Positions 26,283 through 40,714 are shown, counted from the stretch's first letter. The stretch: DNA of 64,000 nt from Amaranthus tricolor (GCF_026212465.1 NC_080051.1:2195001-2259000); one strand, 5' to 3'. Numbers and translations are program-made. The notes: a model not told the origin generated them from the letters alone.

Positions 26283-28860
26283 AGGATGAATGATTAATGA
26301 AAAATGAACGATGAAGAATGAACAAGGATTAATGGTCAATGATGAATGAACGATGAAGAATGAACAAGGATCAATGATCAATGACGAATGAACGATGAAG
26401 AATGAACAAGGATCAATGATCAATGAAGAATGAACGATGAAGTATGAACAAGGATTAATGGTCAATGACGAATGAACGATGAAGAATGAACAAGGATCAA
26501 TGGTCAATGACGAATGAACGATGAAGAATGAACAAGCATCAATGATCAAAGAAGAATCAACGATGAAGAATGAACGATGAAGAATGAAGAAGGATTAATG
26601 GTCAATGACGAATGAACGATGAAGAATGAACAAGGATCAATGATCAATGAAGAATGAACGATTAAGAATGAACAAGAATCAATGATCAATGAAGAATGAA
26701 CAAGGATCAATGATCAATGAAGAATGAACGATGAAGAATGAACAAGGATCAATGGTCAATGACGAATGAACGATGAAGAATGAACAAGGATCAATGATCA
26801 ATGAAGAATGAACGATGAAGAATGAACAAGGATCAATGGTCAATGACGAATGAACGATGAAGAGTGAACAAGGATCAATGATCAATGAAGAATGAACGAT
26901 GAAGAATGAACAAGGATCAATGATCAATGAAGAAAGAACGATGAAGAATGAACAAGGATCAATGATCAATGAAGAATGAACGATGAAGAATGAACAAGGA
27001 TTAATGGTCAATGACGAATAAACGATGAAGAATGAACAAGGATCAATGATCAATGAAGAATGAACGATGAAGAATGAACAAGGATCAATGGTCAATGACG
27101 AATGAACGATGAAGAATGAACAAGGATCATTGATCAATGAAGAATAAACGATGAAGAATGAACAAGGATCAATGATCAATGAAGAATGAACGATGAAGAA
27201 TGAACAAGGATCAATGATCAATGAAGAATGAACGATGAAGAATGAACAAGGATCAATGGTCAATGACGAATAAACGATGAAGAATGAACAAGGATCAATG
27301 ATCAATGAAGAATGAACGATGAAGAATGAACAAGGATCAATCATCAATGAAGAATGAACGATGAAGAATGAACAAGGATCAATGATCAAAGACGAATGAA
27401 CGATGAAGAATGAACTAGGATCAATGATCAATGAAGAATGAACAAGGATCAATGATTAATAAAGAATGAACGATGGAGAATGAACAAGGAATAATGATCA
27501 ATGACGAATGAACGATGAAGAATGAAAAAAGATCAATGATCAATGAAGAATGAACGATGAAGAATGAACAAATATCAATGATCAATGAAGAATGAACGAT
27601 GAAGAATGAACAAGGATTAATGGTCAATGACGAATGAACGATGAAGAATGAACAAGGATCAATGATCAATGAAGAATGAACGATGAAAATTGAACAAGGA
27701 TCAATGATTAATGAAAAATGAATAATGAAAAATGAACGATGAAGAACGAACAAGGATTAATGGTCAATGACGAATGAACGATGAAGAATGAACAAGGATC
27801 AATGATCAATGAAGATTGAACGATTAAGAATGAACAAGGATCAATGATCAATGAAGAATGAACAAGGGTAAATGATCAATGAAGAATGATCGATGAAGAA
27901 TGAACAAGGATCAATGATCAATGAAGAATGAACAAGGATCAATGGTCAATGAAGAATGAACGATGAAGAATGAATAAGGATCAATGATCAATGACGAATG
28001 AACGATGAAGAAAGAACAAGGATCAATGATCAATGAAGAATGAACGATGAAGAATGAACAAGGATTAATGGTCAATGACGAATGAATGATGAAGAATGAA
28101 CAAGGATCAATGATCAATGACGAATGAACGATGAAGAATGAGCAAGGATCAATGATCAATGAAGAATGAACGATGAAGAATGAACAAGGATTAATGGTCA
28201 ATGACGAATGAACGATGAAGAATGAACAAGCATCAATGATCAATGAAGAATGAACGATGAAGAATGAACAAGGATCAATGATCAATGAAGAATGAACGAT
28301 GAAGAATGAACAAGGATTAATGGTCAATGACGAATGAACGATGAAGAATGAACAAGAATCAATGATGAATGAAGAATGAACGATGAAGAATGAACAAGGA
28401 TCAATGATTAATGAAAAATGAACGATGAAGAATGAACAAGGATTAATGGTCAATGATGAATGAACGATGAAGAATGAACAAGGATCAATGATCAATGACG
28501 AATGAACGATGAAGAATGAACAAGGATCAATGATCAATGAAGAATGAACGATGAAGAATGAACAAGGATTAATGGTCAATGACGAATGAACGATGAAGAA
28601 TGAACAAGGATCAATGGTCAATGACGAATGAACGATGAAGAATGAACAAGCATCAATGATCAAAGAAGAATCAACGATGAAGAATGAACGATGAAGAATG
28701 AAGAAGGATTAATGGTCAATGACGAATGAACGATGAAGAATGAACAAGGATCAATGATCAATGAAGAATGAACGATTAAGAATGAACAAGAATCAATGAT
28801 CAATGAAGAATGAACAAGGATCAATGATCAATGAAGAATGAACGATGAAGAATGAACAAG
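26283..28860. repeat. Distant copy of the 3.25-5.8 kb region
   Basis: The GAAGAGTGAAC change at 26,861 lies 23,030 bp from the one at 3,831. The stretches 26,679-27,452 and 3,649-4,422 carry the same order of variants with the same shift. A 14-bp gain near 27,716-27,730 (extra AATGAAAAATGAATA-like piece) changes the shift to 23,044 to its right. From 27,911 the order also agrees with 15,143 onward. No gene seen. Confidence 0.82.
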
Positions 28861-30246
28861 GATCAATGATCAGTGAAGAATGAACAAGGATCAATGGTCA
28901 ATGACGAATGAACGATGAAGAATGAACAAGGATCAATGATCAATGAAGAATGAACGATGAAGAATGAACAAGGATCAATGGTCAATGACGAATGAACGAT
29001 GAAGAATGAACAAGGATCAATGATCAATGAAGAATGAACGATGAAGAATGAACAAGGATCAATGATCAATGAAGAAAGAACGATGAAGAATGAACAAGGA
29101 TCAATGATCAATGAAGAATGAACGATGAAGAATGAACAAGGATTAATGGTCAATGACGAATAAACGATGAAGAATGAACAAGGATCAATGATCAATGAAG
29201 AATGAACGATGAAGAATGAACAAGGATCAATCATCAATGAAGAATGAACGATGAAGAATGAATAAGGATCAATGATCAATGAAGAATGAACGATGAAGAA
29301 TGAACAAGGATTAATGGTCAATGATGAATGAACGATGAAGAATGAACAAGGATCAATGATCAATGACGAATGAACGATGAAGAATGAACAAGGATCAATG
29401 ATCAATGAAGAATGAACGATGAAGAATGAACAAGGATTAATGGTCAATGACGAATGAACGATGAAGAATGAACAAGGATCAATGGTCAATGACGAATGAA
29501 CGATGAAGAATGAACAAGCATCAATGATCAAAGAAGAATCAACGATGAAGAATGAACGATGAAGAATGAAGAAGGATTAATGGTCAATGACGAATGAACG
29601 ATGAAGAATGAACAAGGATCAATGATCAATGAAGAATGAACGATTAAGAATGAAGAAGAATCAATGATCAATGAAGAATGAACAAGGATCAATGATCAAT
29701 GAAGAATGAACGATGAAGAATGAACAAGGATCAATGATCAGTGAAGAATGAACAAGGATCAATGGTCAATGACGAATGAACGATGAAGAATGAACAAGGA
29801 TCAATGATCAATGAAGAATGAACGATGAAGAATGAACAAGGATCAATGGTCAATGACGAATGAACGATGAAGAATGAACAAGGATCAATAATCAATGAAG
29901 AATGAACGATGAAGAATGAACAAGGATCAATGATCAATGAAGAAAGAACGATGAAGAATGAACAAGGATCAATGATCAATGAAGAATGAACGATGAAGAA
30001 TGAACAAGGATTAATGGTCAATGACGAATAAACGATGAAGAATGAACAAGGATCAATGATCAATGAAGAATGAACGATGAAGAATGAACAAGGATCAATC
30101 ATCAATGAAGAATGAACGATGAAGAATGAATAAGGATCAATGATCAATGAAGAATGAACGATGAAGAATGAACAAGGATCAATGATCAATGAAGAATGAA
30201 CAAGGATCAATGGTCAATGACGAATGAACGATGAAGAATGAACAAG
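28861..30246. repeat. 1,386-bp higher-order block, copy 1
   Basis: Bounded by the rare GATCAGTGAAG change at 28,861 and again at 30,247. Inside it the same change occurs at 29,729, so the block itself splits into 868-bp and 518-bp parts (62 and 37 x 14) that start alike. 1,386 is 33 x 42. Contains one anchor module near 29,530. Confidence 0.88.
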
Positions 30247-31632
30247 GATCAATGATCAGTGAAGAATGAACAAGGATCAATGGTCAATGACGAATGAACG
30301 ATGAAGAATGAACAAGGATCAATGATCAATGAAGAATGAACGATGAAGAATGAACAAGGATCAATGGTCAATGACGAATGAACGATGAAGAATGAACAAG
30401 GATCAATGATCAATGAAGAATGAACGATGAAGAATGAACAAGGATCAATGATCAATGAAGAAAGAACGATGAAGAATGAACAAGGATCAATGATCAATGA
30501 AGAATGAACGATGAAGAATGAACAAGGATTAATGGTCAATGACGAATAAACGATGAAGAATGAACAAGGATCAATGATCAATGAAGAATGAACGATGAAG
30601 AATGAACAAGGATCAATCATCAATGAAGAATGAACGATGAAGAATGAATAAGGATCAATGATCAATGAAGAATGAACGATGAAGAATGAACAAGGATTAA
30701 TGGTCAATGATGAATGAACGATGAAGAATGAACAAGGATCAATGATCAATGACGAATGAACGATGAAGAATGAACAAGGATCAATGATCAATGAAGAATG
30801 AAAGATGAAGAATGAACAAGGATTAATGGTCAATGACGAATGAACGATGAAGAATGAACAAGGATCAATGGTCAATGACGAATGAACGATGAAGAATGAA
30901 CAAGCATCAATGATCAAAGAAGAATCAACGATGAAGAATGAACGATGAAGAATGAAGAAGGATTAATGGTCAATGACGAATGAACGATGAAGAATGAACA
31001 AGGATCAATGATCAATGAAGAATGAACGATTAAGAATGAAGAAGAATCAATGATCAATGAAGAATGAACAAGGATCAATGATCAATGAAGAATGAACGAT
31101 GAAGAATGAACAAGGATCAATGATCAGTGAAGAATGAACAAGGATCAATGGTCAATGACGAATGAACGATGAAGAATGAACAAGGATCAATGATCAATGA
31201 AGAATGAACGATGAAGAATGAACAAGGATCAATGGTCAATGACGAATGAACGATGAAGAATGAACAAGGATCAATAATCAATGAAGAATGAACGATGAAG
31301 AATGAACAAGGATCAATGATCAATGAAGAAAGAACGATGAAGAATGAACAAGGATCAATGATCAATGAAGAATGAACGATGAAGAATGAACAAGGATTAA
31401 TGGTCAATGACGAATAAACGATGAAGAATGAACAAGGATCAATGATCAATGAAGAATGAACGATGAAGAATGAACAAGGATCAATCATCAATGAAGAATG
31501 AACGATGAAGAATGAATAAGGATCAATGATCAATGAAGAATGAACGATGAAGAATGAACAAGGATCAATGATCAATGAAGAATGAACAAGGATCAATGGT
31601 CAATGACGAATGAACGATGAAGAATGAACAAG
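30247..31632. repeat. 1,386-bp higher-order block, copy 2
   Basis: Tandem partner of 28,861-30,246 with the internal GATCAGTG mark at 31,115, again 868 bp from the start. The AATAATC change (AGGATCAATAATC) near 29,885 and 31,271 is shared at the same 1,386-bp shift. Private changes are few: for example AAAGATGAAG near 30,803, which the first copy lacks. Confidence 0.88.
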
Positions 31633-32180
31633 GATCAATGATCAATGAAGAATGAACGATGAAGAATGAACAAGGATCAATGGTCAATGACGAATGAACG
31701 ATGAAGAATTAACAAGGATCAATGATTAATGAAGAATGAACAAGGATCAATGATCAATGAAGAATGAACGATGAAGAATGAACAAGGATCAATGATCAAT
31801 GAAGAATGAACGATGAAGAATGAACAAGGATCAATGGTCAATGACGAATAAACGATGAAGAATGAACAAGGATCAATGATCAATGAAGAATAAACGATGA
31901 AGAATGAACAAGGATCAATCATCAATGAAGAATGAACGATGAAGAATGAACAAGGATCAATGATCAATGAAGAATGAACAAGGATCAATGATTAATAAAG
32001 AATGAACGATGGAGAATGAACAAGGATTAATGATCAATGACGAATGAATGATGAAGAATGAACAAAGATCAATGATCAATGAAGAATGAACGATTAAGAA
32101 TGAACAAGGATCAATGATCAATGAAGAATGAACAAGGATCAATGATCAATGAAGAATGAACGATGAAGAATGAACAAGGA
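31633..32180. repeat. Linking segment, matched to 1.9-2.4 kb
   Basis: The GAAGAATTAACAAGG mark at about 31,705 corresponds to that at 1,955 (shift 29,750). To the right of a 14-bp difference the shift becomes 29,736, as for 31,957-32,142 against 2,221-2,406. This is the longest-range internal match I found. No gene seen. Confidence 0.72.
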
Positions 32181-33664
32181 TCAATGATCAATGAAGAATG
32201 AACAAGGATCAATGGTCAATGACGAATGAACGATGAAGAATGAACAAGGATCAATGATCAATGAAGAATGAACGATGAAGAATGAACAAGGATCAATGGA
32301 CAATGACGAATGAACGATGAAGAATGAACAAGGATCAATGATCAATGAAGAATGAATGATGAAGAATGAACAAGGATCAATTATCAATGAAGAATGAACG
32401 ATGATCAATGATCAATGAAGAATGAACGATGAAGAATGAACAAGGATCAATGGTCAATGACGAATAAACGATGAAGAATGAACAAGGATCAATGATCAAT
32501 GAAGAATGAACGATGAAGAATGAACGAGGATCAATCATCAATGAAGAATGAACGATGAAGAATGAACAAGGATCAATGATCAATGACGAATGAACGATGA
32601 AGAATGAACAAGGATCAATGATCAATGAAGAATGAACAAGGATCAATGATTAATAAAGAATAAACGATGGAGAATGAACAAGGATTAATGATCAATGACG
32701 AATGAACGATGAAGAATGAACAAAGATCAATGATCAATGAAGAATGAACGATGAAGAATGAACAAGGATCAATGATCAATGAAGAATGAACGATGAAGAA
32801 TGAACAAGGATTAATTGTCAATGACGAATGAACGATGAAGAATGAACAAGGATCAATGATCAATGAAGAATGAACGATGAAGAATGAACAAGGATCAATG
32901 ATTAATGAAAAATGAACGATGAAGAATAAACAAGGATTAATGGTCAATGACGAATGAACGATGAAGAATGAACAAGGATCAATGATCAATGAAGAATGAA
33001 CGATGAAGAATGAACAAGGATGAATGATTAATGAAAAATGAACGATGAAGAATGAACAAGGATTAATGGTCAATGATGAATGAACGATGAAGAATGAACA
33101 AGGATCAATGATCAATGACGAATGAACGATGAAGAATGAACAAGGATCAATGATCAATGAAGAATGAACGATGAAGAATGAACAAGGATTAATGGTCAAT
33201 GACGAATGAACGATGAAGAATGAACAAAGATCAATGGTCAATGACGAATGAACGATGAAGAATGAACAAGCATCAATGATCAAAGAAGAATAAACGATGA
33301 AGAATGAACGATGAAGAATGAAGAAGGATTAATGGTCAATGACGAATGAACGATGAAGAATGAACAAGGATCAATGATCAATGAAGAATGAACGATTAAG
33401 AATGAACAAGAATCAATGATCAATGAAGAATGAACAAGGATCAATGATCAATGAAGAATGAACGATGAAGAATGAACAAGGATCAATGGTCAATGACGAA
33501 TGAACGATGAAGAATGAACAAGGATCAATGATCAAAGAAGAATGAACGATGAAGAATGAACGATGAAGAATGAACAAGGATTAATGGTCAATGACGAATG
33601 AACGATGAAGAATGAACAAGGATCAATGATCAATGAAGAATGAACGATGAAGAATGAACAAGGA
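32181..33664. repeat. 1,484-bp higher-order block, copy 1 of 3
   Basis: First of three tandem copies with period 1,484 bp (106 x 14). The AACGAGG mark lies at 32,521, 34,005 and 35,489 in the three copies. Another shared mark is GAACGATGATCAATG near 32,401, 33,885 and 35,369, a 14-bp loss that joins h6 to h3. Contains the AAAGAAG anchor twice (near 33,283 and 33,535). Confidence 0.9.
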
Positions 33665-35148
33665 TCAATGATCAATGAAGAATGAACAAGGATCAATGGT
33701 CAATGACGAATGAACGATGAAGAATGAACAAGGATCAATGATCAATGAAGAATGAACGATGAAGAATGAACAAGGATCAATGGACAATGACGAATGAACG
33801 ATGAAGAATGAACAAGGATCAATGATCAATGAAGAATGAACGATGAAGAATGAACAAGGATCAATTATCAATGAAGAATGAACGATGATCAATGATCAAT
33901 GAAGAATGAACGATGAAGAATGAACAAGGATCAATGGTCAATGACGAATAAACGATGAAGAATGAACAAGGATCAATGATCAATGAAGAATGAACGATGA
34001 AGAACGAACGAGGATCAATCATCAATGAAGAATGAACGATGAAGAATGAACAAGGATCAATGATCAATGACGAATGAACGATGAAGAATGAACAAGGATC
34101 AATGATCAATGAAGAATGAACAAGGATCAATGATTAATAAAGAATGAACGATGGAGAATGAACAAGGATTAATGATCAATGACGAATGAACAATGAAGAA
34201 TGAACAAAGATCAATGATCAATGAAGAATGAACGATAAAGAATGAACAAGGATCAATGATCAATGAAGAATGAACGATGAAGAATGAACAAGGATTAATG
34301 GTCAATGACGAATGAACGATGAAGAATGAACAAGGATCAATGATCAATGAAGAATGAACGATGAAGAATGAACAAGGATCAATGATTAATGAAAAATGAA
34401 CGATGAAGAATAAACAAGGATTAATGGTCAATGACGAATGAACGATGAAGAATGAACAAGGATCAATGATCAATGAAGAATGAACGATGAAGAATGAACA
34501 AGGATGAATGATTAATGAAAAATGAACGATGAAGAATGAACAAGGATTAATGGTCAATGATGAATGAACGATGAAGAATGAACAAGGATCAATGATCAAT
34601 GACGAATGAACGATGAAGAATGAACAAGGATCAATGATCAATGAAGAATGAACGATGAAGAATGAACAAGGATTAATGGTCAATGACGAATGAACGATGA
34701 AGAATGAACAAAGATCAATGGTCAATGACGAATGAACGATGAAGAATGAACAAGCATCAATGATCAAAGAAGAATAAACGATGAAGAATGAACGATGAAG
34801 AATGAAGAAGGATTAATGGTCAATGACGAATGAACGATGAAGAATGAACAAGGATCAATGATCAATGAAGAATGAACGATTAAGAATGAACAAGAATCAA
34901 TGATCAATGAAGAATGAACAAGGATCAATGATCAATGAAGAATGAACGATGAAGAATGAACAAGGATCAATGGTCAATGACGAATGAACGATGAAGAATG
35001 AACAAGGATCAATGATCAAAGAAGAATGAACGATGAAGAATGAACGATGAAGAATGAACAAGGATTAATGGTCAATGACGAATGAACGATGAAGAATGAA
35101 CAAGGATCAATGATCAATGAAGAATGAACGATGAAGAATGAACAAGGA
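33665..35148. repeat. 1,484-bp higher-order block, copy 2 of 3
   Basis: Middle copy of the trio. Private changes include GAAGAACGAACGAGG near 34,001 and GATAAAGAATG near 34,234; otherwise the order of variants is that of copy 1. The near identity of neighbours implies recent tandem spread. Confidence 0.9.
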
Positions 35149-36080
35149 TCAATGATCAATGAAGAATGAACAAGGATCAATGGTCAATGACGAATGAACG
35201 ATGAAGAATGAACAAGGATCAATGATCAATGAAGAATGAACGATGAAGAATGAACAAGGATCAATGGACAATGACGAATGAACGATGAAGAATGAACAAG
35301 GATCAATGATCAATGAAGAATGAACGATGAAGAATGAACAAGGATCAATTATCAATGAAGAATGAACGATGATCAATGATCAATGAAGAATGAACGATGA
35401 AGAATGAACAAGGATCAATGGTCAATGACGAATAAACGATGAAGAATGAACAAGGATCAATGATCAATGAAGAATGAACGATGAAGAATGAACGAGGATC
35501 AATCATCAATGAAGAATGAACGATGAAGAATGAACAAGGATCAATGATCAATGACGAATGAACGATGAAGAATGAACAAGGATCAATGATCAATGAAGAA
35601 TGAACAAGGATCAATGATTAATAAAGAATGAACGATGGAGAATGAACAAGGATTAATGATCAATGACGAATGAACGATGAAGAATGAACAAAGATCAATG
35701 ATCAATGAAGAATGAACGATGAAGAATGAACAAGGATCAATGATCAATGAAGAATGAACGATGAAGAATGAACAAGGATTAATGGTCAATGACGAATGAA
35801 CGATGAAGAATGAACAAGGATCAATGATCAATGAAGAATGAACGATGAAGAATGAACAAGGATCAATGATTAATGAAAAATGAACGATGAAGAATGAACA
35901 AGGATTAATGGTCAATGACGAATGAACGATGAAGAATGAACAAGGATCAATGATCAATGAAGAATGAACGATGAAGAATGAACAAGGATGAATGATTAAT
36001 GAAAAATGAACGATGAAGAATGAACAAGGATTAATTGTCAATGATGAATGAACGATGAAGAATGAACAAGGATCAATGAT
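35149..36080. repeat. 1,484-bp higher-order block, copy 3 (cut short)
   Basis: Follows copies 1 and 2 for about 930 bp and then leaves them: at the unit after 36,060 it has GAAG where the other two have GACG. The remaining third of the block is missing and the 4.6-kb period begins. This marks a breakpoint between two generations of duplication. Confidence 0.85.
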
Positions 36081-36082
36081 CA

Positions 36083-39000
36083 ATGAAGAATGAACGATGA
36101 AGAATGAACAAGGATCAATGATCAGTGAAGAATGAACAAGGATCAATGGTCAATGACGAATGAACGATGAAGAATGAACAAGGATCAATGATCAATGAAG
36201 AATGAACGATGAAGAATGAACAAGGATCAATGGTCAATGACGAATGAACGATGAAGAATGAACAAGGATCAATGATCAATGAAGAATGAACGATGAAGAA
36301 TGAACAAGGATCAATGATCAATGAAGAAAGAACGATGAAGAATGAACAAGGATCAATGATCAATGAAGAATGAACGATGAAGAATGAACAAGGATTAATG
36401 GTCAATGACGAATAAACGATGAAGAATGAACAAGGATCAATGATCAATGAAGAATGAACGATGAAGAATGAACAAGGATCAATCATCAATGAAGAATGAA
36501 CGATGAAGAATGAATAAGGATCAATGATCAATGACGAATGAACGATGAAGAATAAACAAGGATCAATGATCAATAAAGAATGAACAAGGATCAATGATTA
36601 ATAAAGAATCAACGATGGAGAATGAACAAGGATTAATGATCAATGACGAATGAACGATGAAGAATGAACAAGGATCAATGATCAATGAAGAATGAACGAT
36701 GAAGAATGAACAAGGATCAATGATCAATGAAGAATGAACGATGAAGAATGAACAAGGATTAATGGTCAATGACGAATGAACGATGAAGAATGAACAAGGA
36801 TCAATGATCAATGAAGAATGAACGATGAAGAATGAACAAGGATCAATGATTAATGAAAAATGAACGATGAAGAATGAACAAGGATTAATGGTCAATGACG
36901 AATGAACGATGAATAATGAACAAGGATCAATGATCAATGAAGAATGAACGATGAAGAATGAACAAGGATCAATGATCAATGAAGAATGAACAAGGATTAA
37001 TGGTCAATGACGAATGAACGATGAAGAATGAACAAGGATCAATGGTCAATGACGAATGAACGATGAAGAATTAACAAGGATCAATGATCAAAGAAGAATG
37101 AACGATGAAGAATGAACGATGAAGAATGAACAAGGATTAATGGTCAATGACGAATGAACGATGAAGAATGAACAAGGATCAATGATCAATGAAGAATGAA
37201 CGATTAAGAATGAACAAGGATCAATGATCAATGAAGAATGAACAAGTATCAATGATCAATGAAGAATGAACGATGAAGAATGAACAAGGATCAATGATCA
37301 ATGAAGAATGAACAAGGATCAATGCTCAATGACGAATGAACGATGAAGAATGAACAAGGATCAATGATCAATGAAGAATGAACGATGAAGAATGAACAAG
37401 GATCAATGGTCAATGACGAATGAACGATGAAGAATGAACAAGGATCAATGATCACTGAATAATGAACGATTAAGAATGAACAAGGATCAATGATCAATGA
37501 AGAATGAACAATGAAGAATGAAAAAGGATCAATGATCAATGAAGAATGAACAAGGATCAAGGATCAATAAAGAATGAACGATGAAGAATGAACAAGGATC
37601 AATGATCAATGACGAATGAACGATGAAGAATGAACAAAGATCAATGATCAATGAAGAATGAACGATGAAAAATGAACAAGGATCAATTTTCAATGAAGAA
37701 TGAACAAGGATCAATGGTCAATGACGAATGAACGATGAAGAATGAACACGGATCAATGATCAATAAAGAATGAACGATGAAGAATGAACAAGGATCAATG
37801 GTCAATGACGAATGAACGATGAAGAATGAACTAGGATCAATGATAAATGAAGAATGAACGATGAAGAATGAACAAAGATCAATGATCAATGAAGAATGAA
37901 CGATGAAGAATGAACAAGGATCAATGATCAATGAAGAATGAACGATGAAGAATGAACAAGCATCAATGATGAATGAAGATAGAACGATGAAGAATGAACT
38001 AGGATCAATGATCAATGAAGAATGAACGACGAAGAATGAACGATGAAGAATGAACAAGGATCAATGGTCAATGACGAATGAACGATGAAGAATGAACAAG
38101 GATCAATGATCAATGAAGAATGAACAAGGATCAATGATTAATGAAAAATGAACGATGAAGAATGAACAAGGATTAATGGTCAATGACGAATGAACGATGA
38201 AGAATGAACAAGGATCAATGATCAATGACGAATGAACGATGAAGAATGAACAAGGATCAATGATCAATGAAGAATGAACAAGGATTAATGGTCAATGACG
38301 AATGAACGATGAAGAATGAACAAGGATCAATGGTCAATGACGAATGAACGATGAAGAATGAACAAGGATCAATGATCAAAGAAGAATGAACGATGAAGAA
38401 TGAACGATGAAGAATGAACAAGGATTAATGGTCAATGACGAATGAACGATGAAGAATGAACAAGGATCAATGATCAATGAAGATTGAACGATTAAGAATG
38501 AACAAGGATCAATGATCAATGAAGAATGAACAAGGATAAATGATCAATGAAGAATGAACGATGAAGAATGAACAAGGATCAATGATCAATGAAGAATGAA
38601 CAAGGATCAATGGTCAATGAAGAATGAACGATGAAGAATGAACAAGGATCAATGATCAATGAAGAATGAACGATGAAGAATGAACAAGGATCAATGATCA
38701 ATAAAGAATGAACGATGAAGAATGAACAAGGATCAATGATCAATGACGAATGAACGATGAAGAATGAACAAAGATCAATGATCAGTGAAGAATGAACAAA
38801 GATCAATTATCATTGAAGAATGAACGATGAAGAATGAACAAGGATCAATGATCAATGAAGAATGAACGATGAAGAATGAACAAGCATCAATGATCAATGA
38901 AGATAGAACGATGAAGAATGAACAAGGATCAATGATCAATGACGAATGAACGATGAAGAAAGAACAAGGATCAATGATCAATGAAGAATGAACGATGAAG

Positions 39001-40070
39001 AATGAACAAGGATTTGGTCAATGACGAATGAACGATGAAAAATGAACAAGGATCAATGATCAATTACGAATGAACGATGAAGAATGAACAAGGATCAATG
39101 ATCAATGAAGAATGAACGATGAAGAATGAACAAGGATTAATGGTCAATGACGAATGAACGATGAAGAAGGAACAAGCATCAATGATCAATGAAGAATGAA
39201 CGATGAAGAATGAACAAGGATCAATGATCAATGAAGAATGAACGATGAAGAATGAACAAGGATTAATGGTCAATGACGAATGAACGATGAAGAATGAACA
39301 AGGATCAATGATAAATGAAGAATGAACGATGAAGAATGAACAAAGATCAATGATCAATGAAGAATGAACGATGAAGAATGAACAAGAATCAATGATCAAT
39401 GAAGAATGAACGATGAAGAATGAACAAGCATCAATGATCAATGAAGATAGAACGATGAAGAATGAACTAGGATCAATGATCAATGAAGAATGAACGATGA
39501 AGAATGAACAAGGATCAATGGTCAATGACGAATGAACGATGAAGAATGAACAAGGATCAATGATCAATGAAGAATGAAAGATGAAGAATGAACAAGGATC
39601 AATGATTAATGAAAAATGAACGATGAAGAATGAACAAGGATTAATGGTCAATGACGAATGAACGATGAAGAATGAACAAGGATCAATGATCAATGACGAA
39701 TGAACGATGAAGAATGAACAAGGATCAATGATCAATGAAGAATGAACAAGGATTAATGGTGAATGACGAATGAACGATGAAGAATGAACAAGGATCAATG
39801 GTCAATGACGAATGAACGATGAAGAATGAACAAGGATCAATGATCAAAGAAGAATGAACGATGAAGAATGAACGATGAAGAATGAACAAGGATTAATGGT
39901 CAATGACGAATGAACGATGAAGAATGAACAAGGATCAATGATCAATGAAGATTGAACGATTAAGAATGAACAAGGATCAATGATCAATGAAGAATGAACA
40001 AGGATAAATGATCAATGAAGACTGAACGATGAAGAATGAACAAGGATCAATGATCAATGAAGAATGAACA
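36083..40070. repeat. 4-kb higher-order block (period 4,632), copy 1
   Basis: Matches 40,715-44,690. The shift of 4,632 is not a multiple of 7, because the block contains a 2-bp deletion, AAGGATTTGGTC for AAGGATTAATGGTC, at 39,009-39,018; with those two bases the period would be 4,634 = 331 x 14. The same deletion is present in copy 2 at 43,641, so it predates the duplication. Also shared are AAGGATCAAGGATC near 37,555/42,187 and the CAAGTATC change near 37,246/41,878. Confidence 0.87.
39009..39018 (+). other. 2-bp off-register deletion (AGGATTTGGT)
   Basis: Reads AGGATTTGGTC where variant B has AGGATTAATGGTC. This is the first net change of heptamer register I detect from the left edge; sampled AATGANC starts fall at position 4 modulo 7 up to here and at 2 after it. 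The same deletion recurs at 43,641 as part of the duplicated 4-kb block. Confidence 0.9.
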
Positions 40071-40714
40071 AGGATCAATGATCAATGAAGAATGAACGAT
40101 GAAGAATGAACAAGGATCAATGATCAATGAAGAATGACCGATGAAGAAAGAACAAGGATCAATGATCAATGAAGAATGAACGATGAAGAATGAACAAGGA
40201 TCAATGATCAATGAAGAATGAACGATGAAGAATGAACAAGGATCAATGATCAATGAAGAATGAACGATGAAGAATGAACAAGGATGAATGATTAATGAAA
40301 AATGAACGATGAAGAATGAACAAGGATTAATGTTCAATGATGAATGAACGATGAAGAATGAACAAGGATCAATGATCAATGACGAATGAACGATGAAGAA
40401 TGAACAAGGATCAATGATCAATGAAGAATGAACGATGAAGAATGAACAAGGATTAATGGTCAATGACGAATGAACGATGAAGAATGAACAAAGATCAATG
40501 GTCAATGACGAATGAACGATGAAGAATGAACAAGCATCAATGATCAAAGAAGAATCAACGATGGAGAATGAACGATGAAGAATGAAGAAGGATTAATGGT
40601 CAATGACGAATGAACGATGAAGAATGAACAAGGATCAATGATCAATGAAGAATGAACGATTAAGAATGAACAAGAATCAATGATCAATGAAGAATGAACA
40701 AGGATCAATGATCA
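40071..40714. repeat. Spacer segment between the 4-kb copies
   Basis: About 640 bp that does not follow either 4-kb copy. Its order (type A units, then AGGATGAATG, then the anchor near 40,547) resembles 32,8xx-33,4xx of the 1,484-bp family, with AATGACCG near 40,135 as a private change. It probably descends from that family. No gene seen. Confidence 0.65.
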
